Source of the DNA: Propionivibrio sp.
Lineage (GTDB): Bacteria > Pseudomonadota > Gammaproteobacteria > Burkholderiales > Rhodocyclaceae
NCBI RefSeq assembly: GCF_016790145.1
Contig: NZ_JAEUOI010000016.1
Span: forward strand, 1-50,897
Reading direction: 5' to 3'
DNA: 50,897 bases
Shown: positions 1-10,812 of the stretch, piece by piece
Layout: the number at the start of each line of letters is the position of its first letter
Position numbering within the stretch: position 1 is the first letter of the stretch
Made by a program: the position numbers and the translations under genes
Notes under the pieces: model-generated
The model's input: only the letters and a program-made list of their open reading frames with translations
Told to the model about the DNA's origin: nothing
The model's database searches: none

Positions 1-1
1 C

Positions 2-340
2 GATATTCGCCTGCTGAGCGCAGCGGACGGCTACCGGGGCATCAAGATTGCGCGCGACACCGTGCCGGATGTGATCCTGATGGACATCAACCTGCCTGGC
101 ATCAACGGTCTCCAGGCGCTTAAAATACTGGCTGAAGACCCGGCCACTGCCCACATCCCGGTGATCGCACTGAGTGCCAATGCCATACCGCGCGATATCG
201 AAAAGGGACTGGAAGCCGGATTCTTCAGATATCTCACCAAACCGATCAAGGTTGCGGAGTTCATGTCCACGCTGGATGTGGCCCTGCAATTTGCAACAAC
301 AGAGCGTAACAACGCAGCCAACAAGGAGCCCGCATGTTGA
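2..340 (+). CDS. Response-regulator receiver domain, C-terminal end of a protein cut by the window edge
   Basis: The frame is open from the left edge, so only the last ~112 residues are seen. They form most of a CheY-like receiver domain: the phospho-acceptor Asp lies in VILMDINLPG, the conserved Thr/Ser-type switch residue in VIALSANA, and the conserved Lys in LTKPI. In this family phosphotransfer from a histidine kinase to the Asp controls an output domain. Nothing follows the receiver domain except a short tail, so it is either a single-domain regulator or the C-terminal receiver of a hybrid histidine kinase that begins upstream. The next gene starts inside its last codons (7-nt overlap), so the two are probably translationally coupled. 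The missing N-terminus prevents choosing between the two options. Confidence 0.85.
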   Translation, partial: DIRLLSAADGYRGIKIARDTVPDVILMDINLPGINGLQALKILAEDPATAHIPVIALSANAIPRDIEKGLEAGFFRYLTKPIKVAEFMSTLDVALQFATTERNNAANKEPAC

Positions 341-1167
341 TCACTGAATCCGAAATCCTCAGCGCCAGTATCCTGATTGTTGACGACCAGGAATCCAATA
401 TCAATTTGCTAGAACAAATGCTGATCGAAGCCGACTACACTTTTGTCACCTCGACCAAGGATCCGCACGAGGTCTGCGCTCTGCATCGAAAACACCACTA
501 TGACCTGATCCTGCTCGACCTGCAGATGCCCGGCATGGATGGTTTCCAGGTGATGGAAGGCCTGAAGACCAACGAAGCGGACAGTTTTCTTCCGGTTCTG
601 GTGATCACCGCCCAGCCCGGCCACAAGCTGCGTGCGCTGCAGGCCGGCGCCCGCGATTTCATCAGCAAGCCCTTCGACCTGCTTGAAGTCAAGACGCGTA
701 TCCGCAACCTGCTGGAAGTTCGCTTGCTGTACAGGAAACTCGAAAATTACAGCAGGGAGCTGGAACAGACCGTGCAGGAACGGACCGCCGAACTGCGCGA
801 AAGCGAAGCACGTTATCGCAGTCTGACCGAACTGGCCTCCGACTGGTACTGGGAGCAAGACGAGAACATGCAGTTCACCAAGGTTTCCGGCCCGGTACTG
901 GAGATGCTTGGAATCCGCGTCGACAACCTGAGCGGAGATGCCGGAGATGCAGTCGATACACAATTGGCCGGCTGGAACAAGGAGGAGCGTGACTTGCTGC
1001 AGGCGACCATTGCCGCCCGGCAACCGTTTCTCGACTTTGTGTTCACCCGCGTCAATGCCGATGGCACGCAGCAGAAATTTCAGGTCAGCGGGGAGCCCAT
1101 GTTCAACCAGTCCTGCCGCTTCCTCGGTTACCGCGGGATCGGCTTCGAACTCTCCGGCAAGCATTGA
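334..1167 (+). CDS. Response regulator with receiver and PAS domains
   Basis: A 277-residue protein. Residues ~12-125 are a receiver domain with the acidic pair D17-D18, phospho-acceptor D62 in LILLDLQMPG and conserved K112 in ISKPFD. A charged helix at ~125-160 probably forms a coiled coil, and ~157-275 look like a PAS domain (ESEARYRSL start, then the DWYWEQDENMQF pattern). There is no kinase, GGDEF, EAL or HTH output, so it probably acts as a signalling adaptor or is a shortened relative of receiver-PAS-GGDEF proteins. It overlaps the upstream receiver gene and is followed after 21 bp by a Crp/Fnr-type regulator, which suggests one signalling operon. The ligand or partner of the PAS domain cannot be read from the sequence. 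Confidence 0.85.
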   Translation: MLITESEILSASILIVDDQESNINLLEQMLIEADYTFVTSTKDPHEVCALHRKHHYDLILLDLQMPGMDGFQVMEGLKTNEADSFLPVLVITAQPGHKLRALQAGARDFISKPFDLLEVKTRIRNLLEVRLLYRKLENYSRELEQTVQERTAELRESEARYRSLTELASDWYWEQDENMQFTKVSGPVLEMLGIRVDNLSGDAGDAVDTQLAGWNKEERDLLQATIAARQPFLDFVFTRVNADGTQQKFQVSGEPMFNQSCRFLGYRGIGFELSGKH

Positions 1168-1188
1168 ACTCAGTGTGGATGTTTAGTC

Positions 1189-1917
1189 ATGTCAATCGCT
1201 CCTAGTCCTAATCAAAATCATCTTCTCGCCGCCTTGCCGACGGCTGAATTCGAGCCACTGGCGGCACAACTGGAACTGGTTCTGATGCCGCTCGGGCAGA
1301 TGCTTTACGAACCCGGCAGTCAGTTGCAGCACGCCTATTTCCCGACGAGCTGCATCGTCTCGTTGCACTATGTCACCGAGTCGGGCGCGTCGGCCGAAAC
1401 CGCCGGTGTCGGTAGTGAAGGTGTTGTCGGCGTTTCGCTGTTCATGGGCGGGGACACCACGTCGAGCTCGGCCGTGGTGCAAACCGCAGGCCACGCCTAC
1501 CGGCTGGAGCGGCACAAACTGTTGCAGGAGTTCAATCGCGCCGGCCTGCTGCAGCGCCTGCTGCTGCGTTACACGCAGGCCTTGCTGACGCAGATGGCGC
1601 AGACGGCGGTGTGCAATCGGCACCATACGCTGGAGCAGCAACTGTGCCGCTGGCTACTGCTGACGCTGGATCGCCTGCCGACGAACGAGTTGATCATGAC
1701 CCAGGAGCTGGTCGCCAGCATGCTCGGTGTGCGCCGGGAAGGGGTTACCGAGGCGGCCGGGAAGCTGCAGCGCGCCGGCTGTATCAGTTACCGGCGCGGC
1801 CACATTGCCGTTCTTGACCGATCGGGGCTGGAGACCCGCGCCTGCGAGTGCTACGCCGTGGTCAGGAAAGAAATGAACCGCCTGCTCTCCGATGTGCAGT
1901 ATCGCCAGGGCATTTGA
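1189..1917 (+). CDS. Crp/Fnr-family transcriptional regulator
   Basis: A 242-residue protein with a cyclic-nucleotide-binding-like beta-roll at ~20-120, a long dimerisation helix at ~120-150 and a Crp-type winged HTH at ~150-212. The cAMP-contact pattern of CRP is not clear and there is no FNR-type Cys cluster, so the effector is unknown. The recognition helix reads VRREGVTEAAGKL: R183 and E184 align with CRP R180 and E181, but the position of CRP R185 is E188, implying an altered DNA site. Five CRP-spaced palindromes with half-site TGT[GA]CGC occur at 2.7-22 kb, so this protein is a candidate for their reader; that link is inference. It follows the receiver-PAS gene by 21 bp and may be co-transcribed with it. 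Confidence 0.88.
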   Translation: MSIAPSPNQNHLLAALPTAEFEPLAAQLELVLMPLGQMLYEPGSQLQHAYFPTSCIVSLHYVTESGASAETAGVGSEGVVGVSLFMGGDTTSSSAVVQTAGHAYRLERHKLLQEFNRAGLLQRLLLRYTQALLTQMAQTAVCNRHHTLEQQLCRWLLLTLDRLPTNELIMTQELVASMLGVRREGVTEAAGKLQRAGCISYRRGHIAVLDRSGLETRACECYAVVRKEMNRLLSDVQYRQGI

Positions 1918-1965
1918 CTGCCGCCTGCCAAGCGCCTCCGGCGCAGTGACGGCTGGCGCAAACAC

Positions 1966-2116
1966 CGTGGCCCGAGGCCAGGCTTCGCGCTCATTCCGGG
2001 CTTGACCCGGAATCCAGTTCGTAAATCAAGACAGTTTTACTAACATTCTGATCAGATGAACGAATCTGGATTCCGGCCTACGCCGGAATGAGCGCAAAGC
2101 CTGGCCTCGGGCCACG
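1966..2116. repeat. Dispersed repeat, long near-perfect inverted repeat (copy 1)
   Basis: The two ends, beginning CGTGGCCCGAGGCCAGGC and ending GCCTGGCCTCGGGCCACG, are reverse complements, and the inner arms (CGCTCATTCCGG against CCGGAATGAGCG) continue the pairing, so the ~150-bp unit can fold into one long hairpin. Related copies are at 10008-10131 and 44353-44495. The core ATTCCGG...CCGGAATCCAG resembles the REP-like elements common in proteobacterial intergenic regions. It lies between the regulator gene and the convergent gene ending at 2170 and could also act as a bidirectional transcription barrier. It carries no open frame. Confidence 0.8.
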
Positions 2117-2169
2117 ATGGGTTTATAGAACAGATTCACCCGGCTGGCCAGGCGCTGCGTTTCACACCC

Positions 2170-2610
2170 TTACTCGGCTGCCCAGCGAAAGTCGATTGTA
2201 CTGAGCTTTGTCGCGCCGACGGCAACCTGGCGTTTTTCCGCCTTGCCGGCGAAGCTGGCGACGATCTGGTAATTGCCTGCGGGCAAGCGGGTTAGGAGCC
2301 ACGGCCCTGCGCTGGTAGTATCCAGAATGGTTTTGCCTTTCGCGTCAATGATTACGACTCTGACGTCGCTCACGTAGTTGCCAGACTTCATGGCGAACAC
2401 CAGTTTTAGATTGAATTCACTGGCCATCATATTTAGCCTGTCGATCGACTCGTCTCCGACACCGCCGGAGACATAGGATATGCCTCCGGGGGTTTGAGCG
2501 ATTGTTTCCTTGTTGTCGGCGGCGAGCGCAAGGAACGATGCTGAGCCAAGCAAAATGGCGGCACAGCCATACGAAAGTAATTTGCTCTTCATGCCAGGAT
2601 TCGGTTTCAT
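2170..2610 (-). CDS. Small secreted protein with carboxypeptidase-regulatory-like domain
   Basis: A 146-residue product from an ATG with GGAG nine bases upstream; an in-frame start seven codons earlier lacks such a site. Residues ~7-30 are a signal peptide ending at ALA-AD. The mature part has a beta-sandwich pattern seen in carboxypeptidase regulatory-like or Ig-like domains (VVIIDAKGKTIL, LLTRLPAGNYQIVASFAGK, then VAVGA). That domain type usually serves protein or carbohydrate contact, so a periplasmic or envelope role is likely; no catalytic motif is visible. It is transcribed away from macA, and each direction has its own copy of the TGT[GA]CGC palindrome in the shared upstream region (this one at 2705-2720). 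Confidence 0.75.
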   Translation of the reverse strand: MKPNPGMKSKLLSYGCAAILLGSASFLALAADNKETIAQTPGGISYVSGGVGDESIDRLNMMASEFNLKLVFAMKSGNYVSDVRVVIIDAKGKTILDTTSAGPWLLTRLPAGNYQIVASFAGKAEKRQVAVGATKLSTIDFRWAAE

Positions 2611-2678
2611 GTGTCGATACTCCAATAACAATTTGATGGCCCATGCTGCGCGGAGTGATTCAAGCCATTGGTGGAGTA

Positions 2679-2720
2679 ATTATCCTCATCCGAGGAACGC
2701 CATCTGTGCGCTGGCGCACA
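2679..2720 (-). promoter_or_regulatory. CRP-type palindrome (site a) and -10 of the secreted-protein gene
   Basis: TGTGCGCTGGCGCACA at 2705-2720 is a perfect palindrome with 7-bp arms and a 2-bp centre. On the minus strand GATAAT (2679-2684) matches the -10 consensus at five of six positions and is centred 31 bp from the palindrome centre, as in class II CRP-activated promoters. The gene start is 94 bp beyond the palindrome. One of five such sites in the window. Confidence 0.6.
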
Positions 2721-2864
2721 CCCGTCGATAAATTTCAGGGCGAACCGATTTTGCAGATTCTGTAGCTCGGGTGAGCGCAGTGTCCCCCAGGTGGATTTTC
2801 TTCGCGGCAAAACCCGACGAGTTTTATAGCGGGAAGAATAACTTTCCGCGTGTTCTTTTCCCAA

Positions 2865-2907
2865 CGTGCGCCATCGCACAGAGCCTGTCGGCGCAAAAGG
2901 GGATGAT
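2865..2907 (+). promoter_or_regulatory. CRP-type palindrome (site b) and -10 of the macAB operon
   Basis: CGTGCGCCATCGCACA at 2865-2880 is an imperfect copy of the TGT[GA]CGC palindrome, with one mismatch in each arm. GATGAT at 2902-2907 (four of six -10 positions) is centred 32 bp downstream. It predicts a transcript start near 2915, upstream of the TTG start chosen for macA, and argues against earlier in-frame starts of that gene. Confidence 0.5.
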
Positions 2908-3019
2908 GGCCTCTGTAACGGGCGGTCGGGCGTCCTCGGGACCAATATTTCCTGCTCCTGCAGGGCCATGCTCCTGCCCTCGGCCACAAATAAATCCTGA
3001 CTCATGGAAAGCAATCATC

Positions 3020-4332
3020 TTGGACATCAAGACTCCTGTGGATGTGAAGGATGAAGGGTCGGGCTGGCTGGGCCGCTTGCGCGCACGCATGCCGCGGGCT
3101 ACCCGCTGGATACTCCTGGCAGCCGCCTGTGTTATGTTGGCCGGTGGCGCGTACTATGCCTGGTGGGCAGGATTCGGTCAGGACAACCCGGCCGACAGCC
3201 TGATCACAACGCTGGCGCAGCGGGGTGATCTTGAGGATACGATCACCGCGACCGGGACGCTACAGCCCAAGGACTATGTCGACGTCGGCACGCAAGTTTC
3301 CGGGCAACTGAAAAAGCTGCTGGTGGATGTCGGTACCGTCGTCACCGCCGGGCAACTCCTCGCCGAGATTGACCCTTCGGTGTATCAGTCCAGGGTCGAC
3401 GGCGATCACGCCCTGTTGCTCAACCAGGAGGCGCAACTCGCTGACCGCCAGGCGCAGCTTGTTCTTGCCCGCCTGCAGTTAACCCGGCAAAAAAATCTCG
3501 ACCGCGAAAATGCAACCACCACCGACGCCTTGCAGAGTGCCGCAGCGACGCATCAATCCGCGCTGGCGCAGACCGATGCCATCCGTGCCCAGATCAAGCA
3601 GACCGGATCGATCTTGCGCGGTGACGAAGCGAATCTGGGCTACACCAGGATCTACTCGCCGATTGCCGGAACCGTCGTTTCGCAGACAGCCAAACAGGGG
3701 CAGACGCTTAATGCCAACCAGCAGGCACCGATCGTCATGCGCATCGCCGATCTGGCGACGATGACGGTACAGGCTCAAGTCTCGGAGGCCGACGTGTCCA
3801 AGCTGGTTATCGGCATGGACGTTTACTTCACGACGCTAGGTGGCAATAGCCGTCGCCACTACGGCAAGTTGCGCCAGATTCCGCCGACGCCGACAGTGGT
3901 CAACAATGTGGTGCTCTACGATGCCCTGTTCGACGTCGAAAATCCGGACCAGGCGCTGATGACGCAGATGACGGCACAGGTTTTCTTCGTTGCGGCGAGC
4001 GCCAGGGACGCCGTGCTGGTGCCGGTCGCTGCGCTGGGCCCGCTGGCAGCGAGCGGTCAGACGCCACGAGCCGGCGGCGGGCGCAAGGCTTCGGGCCTCG
4101 ATCCGCGCGGCCAGTACGCAGGCGGCAAGGCGCTGGTCAATGTGCTCGACGCCGGCGGCAAGGTCACCGGGCGCGAGGTGAAAGTCGGCGTGATGAACCG
4201 CATTTCGGCGCAGATTATCTCCGGGCTGGAGCCGGGCGAGAAGGTGGTGATCGGCAGCCGCTCACCGGCAGCCGAGGATCAGTCGAAGCCGTCCAGTGCG
4301 CTGGCGCCCACCGCTCAGAAGGGCGGCCGCTA

Positions 4333-4333
<1 letters not shown>
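3020..4333 (+). CDS. macA: MacA-type periplasmic adaptor of an ABC efflux pump
   Basis: The product is a membrane-fusion protein joining an inner-membrane MacB pump to an outer-membrane TolC-type channel. One TM helix ([20 protein letters not shown]) anchors it; then come a lipoyl/barrel-sandwich half ([20 protein letters not shown]), an alpha-helical hairpin rich in Gln and Ala, the second lipoyl half ([12 protein letters not shown]), and beta-barrel and membrane-proximal domains. The frame stays open up to 2771, but that upstream part has no adaptor-like sequence and holds the promoter. I chose TTG at 3020 because GGAAAG precedes it by eight bases; ATG 3089 directly before the TM helix is the alternative. 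It overlaps macB by one base. Typical substrates of the family are macrolides, peptides and lipid-like compounds; the one here is unknown. Confidence 0.85.
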
Positions 4334-6365
<2,032 letters not shown>

Positions 6366-6369
<4 letters not shown>

Positions 6370-7868
6370 TGCCCGACCACGGACCCGCACAAGGGCGCCG
6401 CGGCAAGTTCGCTTGTGCCATGCTGCCCGCCGTGCTGGTGCTTGCCGCCTGTTCCATCGCCAACACCGTGCCTCTGGTACCGGAAATCGCCTCCGACATG
6501 CCGACAGCCTGGGTCGAGCCGGCGTTCTCCGACGCCGACGCGGCGGTAAGCGCACCCGGGTGGTGGCGCAACTTCAACTCGAAGGAATTGTCGGCACTGA
6601 TCGCCGCCGCCCTGAGTGCCAATCCGGACCTGGCGATCGCCGGCGAGCGCGTACACCAAGCGGAAGCTCAAGTGCGGATTGCCGGCGCCTCGCTATTTCC
6701 GGAGCTGAGCGTCGGGATGGGCAGCGCGCGTGGCAGAATCCGCCCGGACGGCGCTCCTTGGGTCACCAATGATGTGTCAAGCGCCACCTTCACTGCCAGT
6801 TATGAACTCGATCTGTGGGGAAGGAATGCCGCCGGAGTGAGCTCGGCCGAATCTACGCTGAGTGCCAGCCGCTTCGACTTCGAAAGCGTGCGCCTGACGC
6901 TGGTGGCGGGTGTGGCCAGCGCCTATTTCCAGGTGCTTTCGCTGCGCTCCCGCCTGGTCATCGCGCGCGAAAACCTGGTCATTGCCGATCGTGTCCTGGC
7001 CGTGGTCGATTCCCGCGTGCGCAACGGCGCGGCTTCCGCGCTCGACCTGGCCGGCCAGCGGACGGCCGTGCTCGCGCAACGCGCCACCATTCCGCCGCTC
7101 GAACTGCAGGAGCGACAAACGCTGTTTGCGCTCGCCTTACTGCTCGGCAGGCCGCCCGAGGGCTTCACTGTGGGCGTCAATTATGGTGTTGACACAAGCG
7201 CTGCGAGCGTTACTGCAACTTTATCCGATCTGGCCGTTCCGCGCGTCGCGCCCGGCCTTCCCGCCGATCTGCTGACCCGTCGCCCCGATCTTGCAAGTGC
7301 CGAAGCACAGCTTGCCGCCGCCCATGCCAATGTCACAGTAGCCAGGGCGGCTCTGTTACCCGCAATCCAGCTCACCGGATCGGCGGGGCTGGCGAGCAAG
7401 GTGCTGCTCAATTTCCTGAATGCACCCACGGCCGCACTGGCGCTCGGCGCGTCGCTGGTGCAGACAGTTTTCGATGCCGGCAGCCTGCGCGCCCAGGTCG
7501 ATGTGGCCACATCGCACGAGCGCGAGCTGGTCGAAAATTACCGGAAGGCCATCCTCGCCGCACTGGCGGATGTCGAAAGCGCGCTCGCCGCGAACAGTCT
7601 TACGGCAGATCAGGAGTTGCTGCAGGAACAGATACTGGTTCAGGCGCGACTGGCCCTCAGGCTGGCAGAAATCCGCTATCGTGAAGGTGTCGACGATTTG
7701 TTGTTCGTACTGCTCGCGCAGCGCACGCTGTTCCAGGCCGAGGATCAGCTTGCACAAATCCGCCTGTCACGTCTGCAAGCCTCGATCAGCCTGTTCAAGG
7801 CGCTCGGCGGTGGCTGGAAAATAAACGAGACAGCGCAGGACGCTGTGCCTAACTGGAGATCGCGATGA
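6366..7868 (+). CDS. TolC/NodT-family outer-membrane efflux lipoprotein
   Basis: A 500-residue protein with a signal peptide ending in a lipobox (VLAAC), so it is predicted to be lipid-anchored in the outer membrane. Two outer-membrane efflux repeats follow, with the family patterns [35 protein letters not shown] and YREGVDDLL. NodT/OprM-type trimers form the exit duct of tripartite pumps. Its ATG overlaps the macB stop by four bases and its own stop overlaps the next ATG, so it is the dedicated channel of this MacAB pump. OprM-type lipoprotein channels are more common with RND pumps than with MacAB, which usually uses unlinked TolC; here gene order makes the partnership clear. Confidence 0.9.
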
Positions 7869-9856
7869 CCGTATTTCGTTCGCTCAAATGGATCGCCGCA
7901 GTTGTTCTGGCAGCACTTGTGCTGGCGGCTGTTGTTATCGGAACTGTCGGCTGGAACTGGCTGCGCGGGCCGATCGAGCGCATGGTCCTGGATAAAACCG
8001 GGCGCGAACTGGTCATTGGTGGCGATCTTGAGCTCAGGTTCGGCTGGCCGCATCCCCGCCTGCATGCCAGTTCAGTGACCTTCGCCAACCCCGGCTGGGC
8101 CAGGGAAAAGCAGATGGTCACTGCCGACGCGGTGGACATCACAATTGATTTGGCGCAACTGCTCCAGTTGAAGATCGTATTTCCCGAGGTCAGGCTTGCG
8201 CGTGGAACGATCTTTCTCGAGCAAGGCAGCGAAGCTCGAAAGAACTGGTTGCTGGATGTCAACCAGCAGGATGAGGCAGCACGCATCCTGATTTCCCGCC
8301 TGGCCATCGATCATGGAACGCTCGGCTATGACGATGCCGGTCAGAAGACACGCATCCGCGCCGAACTGTCGACGCTGGATAGCTCGACAGGCCCACAGCC
8401 CGACGCAGATGGGCTGTCCTTTACCGCACACGGGCAATACAAGGGCATGCCGCTCAAGGCGCACGGCAAGGGTGGGCCCATACTGGCCCTGCGTGACGAA
8501 AGCACGCCTTATCCGCTGCAAATCGAGCTTGCTGTGGGCCGCACTTTCGTCAAGGCCAATGGCACCATTACCAGCCTGGTGAAATTTACCGCGATGGACA
8601 TGCACCTTGCGCTGCGCGGCGACAGCCTGGCGCAACTTTTCCCCTTGCTCGGCATCGCCTTTCCGGAAACACGCGCTTACGTGACCGAAGGGCAAATTGT
8701 TCATGGTGGAACAACGTGGCGGTACGAGAAATTTTCGGGGCGCATCGGGGGCAGCGATATCGCCGGGACATTCCAGGTCGATAGCGGCGGAAAACGCACG
8801 GCGATAGAGGCCGATCTGGTTTCCAGGCAGCTCGATCTGGCCGATCTTGGCCCCTTGATCGGTTCCCGGCCCGGTAGCCTCGAAGCGGCCAGAGAGGCGG
8901 CTCCAGAACCTTCGTCAAACGTTACTCCGACACCTGCGACCGCCCGCGTGCTGCCGTCCAAGCCGTTCAAGACCGGGCAATGGGACAGCATCGACGCGGA
9001 GGTCACCCTGAAGGCCGGAAGCATTCGCGCCGATGATCTGCCGCTGGAAGACCTGGTGACCCATCTGAGTTTGCGCGATTCGGTGCTGACGCTCGATCCG
9101 CTCGATTTCGGCGTCGCTGGCGGCCACCTCAGCGGCGTCATATCGCTCGATGGGCGGAAGGATTCGATTCAAGCGCAGGCCAAAATCAAGGCGAGAAAAA
9201 TTCTCATTGCCAAGCTTTTTCCGAAGGTCGAACTGAGCAAAACCAGCATCGGCCAGATCAACGGCGAGTTCGATCTGACCGGAAACGGTAACTCGGTTGG
9301 ACGCATGCTGGCGACGTCAAACGGCAAGGTCGGACTGGTTATCAAACGGGGCGAAATCAGTCAGTTGATGATGGAAAAAGCCGGTCTGCATCTCTGGGAA
9401 ATTCTTGGGCTGAAAATGACCGGCGACCGGCTGGTCAAGGTGCGTTGCGGAGTAGCCGACTTTGATGTCAGGGATGGCAAAATGATCGCCGATGCGCTCA
9501 TTTTCGACACCGAGGTGACGACCCTGATCGGTAGCGGCAGCATTGATCTCGGGCAGGAAACGCTGGATTTGAAACTCCTTCAGAAAACCAAGAACACCAG
9601 CCCACTGGCCTTGCGTAGCCCGATTTACATCCGCGGCAGCTTTGCCAGGCCGGATATCGGAATCGACAAAGGGCCGGTCGCCGCGCGTGTGTTCGGCGCC
9701 ATTGCGCTGGCCATGGTCAATCCGCTGCTGGTGTTGATCCCATTGATTGACCCTGGTCCAGGTGAAGACAGCGATTGCCGGCAACTGATCCGGGATGCAC
9801 AGGCTCTGCCGCGACAACAGCAGAAGCAGCGGTCAGGTGTTATACCCGCAAGATGA
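7865..9856 (+). CDS. AsmA-family envelope protein
   Basis: A 663-residue protein with an N-terminal TM/signal anchor (AAVVLAALVLAAVVIGTVGW) and a long beta-rich periplasmic part. The AsmA-like N-terminal pattern is LDKTGRELVIGGDLELRFGWPHPRL; the C-terminal AsmA pattern is RGEISQLMMEKAGLHLWEI through LIGSGSIDLGQETLDLKL. AsmA-like proteins belong to the repeating beta-groove group that includes TamB and YhdP and are linked to phospholipid transport and outer-membrane assembly. It is the last gene of the macAB-tolC operon (ATGA overlap with the channel gene), which is unusual and suggests that the pump serves lipid or envelope maintenance rather than drug export alone. This functional reading is inference. 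Confidence 0.88.
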   Translation: MTVFRSLKWIAAVVLAALVLAAVVIGTVGWNWLRGPIERMVLDKTGRELVIGGDLELRFGWPHPRLHASSVTFANPGWAREKQMVTADAVDITIDLAQLLQLKIVFPEVRLARGTIFLEQGSEARKNWLLDVNQQDEAARILISRLAIDHGTLGYDDAGQKTRIRAELSTLDSSTGPQPDADGLSFTAHGQYKGMPLKAHGKGGPILALRDESTPYPLQIELAVGRTFVKANGTITSLVKFTAMDMHLALRGDSLAQLFPLLGIAFPETRAYVTEGQIVHGGTTWRYEKFSGRIGGSDIAGTFQVDSGGKRTAIEADLVSRQLDLADLGPLIGSRPGSLEAAREAAPEPSSNVTPTPATARVLPSKPFKTGQWDSIDAEVTLKAGSIRADDLPLEDLVTHLSLRDSVLTLDPLDFGVAGGHLSGVISLDGRKDSIQAQAKIKARKILIAKLFPKVELSKTSIGQINGEFDLTGNGNSVGRMLATSNGKVGLVIKRGEISQLMMEKAGLHLWEILGLKMTGDRLVKVRCGVADFDVRDGKMIADALIFDTEVTTLIGSGSIDLGQETLDLKLLQKTKNTSPLALRSPIYIRGSFARPDIGIDKGPVAARVFGAIALAMVNPLLVLIPLIDPGPGEDSDCRQLIRDAQALPRQQQKQRSGVIPAR

Positions 9857-9936
9857 AGCGGCATGTATTCCAATGAGCCATCTTGAGAAGCTAGCTGTGT
9901 ATGTGATGCGTGGAGTATTGCCGAGGATTGGCGAGG

Positions 9937-9960
9937 GGAGCAAGCTGCGATTCTTGCTCC
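9937..9960 (+). terminator. Possible weak terminator of the macAB-asmA operon
   Basis: GGAGCAA and TTGCTCC can pair around a 10-base loop and are followed by ATTTGG. The stem sits 80 bp after the asmA-like stop codon. The T-tract is short, so termination would be weak or Rho-assisted. Confidence 0.3.
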
Positions 9961-10007
9961 ATTTGGGTCCCAGAAGCTGTGAATTGATGGATAAACATCT
10001 CCCAAGT

Positions 10008-10131
10008 CGTGGCCCGAGGCCTGGCTTCGCGCTCATTCCGGCGAACTCCGGAATCCATTACCTTCTTCTGAAATCCATTAAACCAATCAGATAAACGAAC
10101 TGGACCCCGGCTTTTGCCTGGGTGACGAGCG
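10008..10131. repeat. Dispersed repeat, copy 2 with a decayed right arm
   Basis: The left end CGTGGCCCGAGGCCTGGC and the CGCGCTCATTCCGG core match copy 1 at 1966. The right side (CTGGACCCCGGCTTTTGCC then GGTGACGAGCG) is of the same general type but no longer pairs well with the left arm. It lies in the gap between the asmA-like gene and the convergent coiled-coil protein gene. Apart from this repeat, the hairpin at 9937 and the terminator at 10197, I see nothing in 9857-10288. Confidence 0.65.
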
Positions 10132-10196
10132 TGGAAATCAGGCTGTAATGATTTCTTCACGAGGCCAATCCTGGCCACATTTTCAACAGAAAATGC

Positions 10197-10238
10197 AAAA
10201 GCGCCTGCCGGCCTTGAGTTTTCAGGCCGCTTGCAGGC
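10197..10238 (-). terminator. Terminator of the coiled-coil stress-protein gene
   Basis: On the minus strand GCCTGC..GGCCT pairs with AGGCC..GCAGGC, with a four-base bulge on one side, and is followed by GCTTTTGCATTTT. It lies ~50 bp beyond the stop codon of the gene at 10289-10573. Confidence 0.55.
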
Positions 10239-10288
10239 ACTTGCAATTCCTGCCTGCGTCAACCGGCCCGCAGACAGGAAAGCCCGGC

Positions 10289-10573
10289 TTAAAGCTGGGA
10301 CTTGAAGTAATTGAAGGAATGGATAAAGGCATCGCGCACTTTTTCCATTTCGCCGACCATGGTTTCCCAAGTATCTTCGCCGGCGGCCTTCAGTTCATCG
10401 AGTTTGGCGACTGCGAGTTTGGATTGATGCCGCAGTTTGGTCATTTCTTCCTTGTATTTGGCACGCGCATCTTCTTTCGCTTCCTGCGCCTTGGCTTCCA
10501 ACTCGCTGATCTTTACGTTCAGCTCGTCGAGTTGAAGTTTCATTTTTGCCACATAGGCGTCTCTTTTTGTCAT
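10289..10573 (-). CDS. Small coiled-coil protein, sll1863-type stress-response family
   Basis: A 94-residue, highly charged, almost entirely helical protein with no signal peptide. Heptad-like Leu/Ile spacing runs through ~10-75 (MKLQLDELNVKISELEAK and onward), predicting a coiled coil, and a conserved-looking Trp patch (EDTWETMVGEMEKV) lies near the C-terminus. It resembles the small proteins annotated as sll1863-family stress response proteins; their molecular role is not established. An AGGAG site precedes the ATG. The gene stands alone between a terminator and its own CRP-type palindrome (10688-10703). A role in stress survival is inferred from the family and from its sharing this site with envelope genes. 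Confidence 0.78.
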   Translation of the reverse strand: MTKRDAYVAKMKLQLDELNVKISELEAKAQEAKEDARAKYKEEMTKLRHQSKLAVAKLDELKAAGEDTWETMVGEMEKVRDAFIHSFNYFKSQL

Positions 10574-10660
10574 GGTATGTGCTCCTTGCTGTTGAAAAAA
10601 GGGTCTAGAGAAACCACGAAACGGGTGTTATCGATTCATGTTCCTTCTCCATGTATGACC

Positions 10661-10703
10661 ACAATAGCCCTTCGGAAAAATGAGGTCTGTGCGATAGCGT
10701 ACA
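10661..10703 (-). promoter_or_regulatory. CRP-type palindrome (site c) and -10 of the coiled-coil protein gene
   Basis: TGTGCGATAGCGTACA at 10688-10703 is a copy of the TGT[GA]CGC palindrome with one arm mismatch. On the minus strand TATTGT (10661-10666, four of six -10 positions) is centred 32 bp from the palindrome centre. The start codon is 114 bp from the palindrome. Confidence 0.58.
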
Positions 10704-10773
10704 TTGGAGAAGATATTGATCTGCCGTCGCCTGGATCGATGCATCACAAGTAGATGATTCGCTTACGCCGGCC

Positions 10774-10812
10774 AAAAAACAGGCCCTCGGGCATGGGAAT
10801 GCTCCGAGGGCC
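10774..10812 (-). terminator. Strong intrinsic terminator on the minus strand with no gene ahead of it
   Basis: GGCCCTCGG pairs perfectly with CCGAGGGCC, with an inner GCAT/ATGC extension and a short loop. On the minus strand the stem is followed by TGTTTTTTGG; on the plus strand there is no T-tract. No recognised minus-strand gene lies between here and the collagen-like gene, so the terminated transcript is unexplained. Confidence 0.65.
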
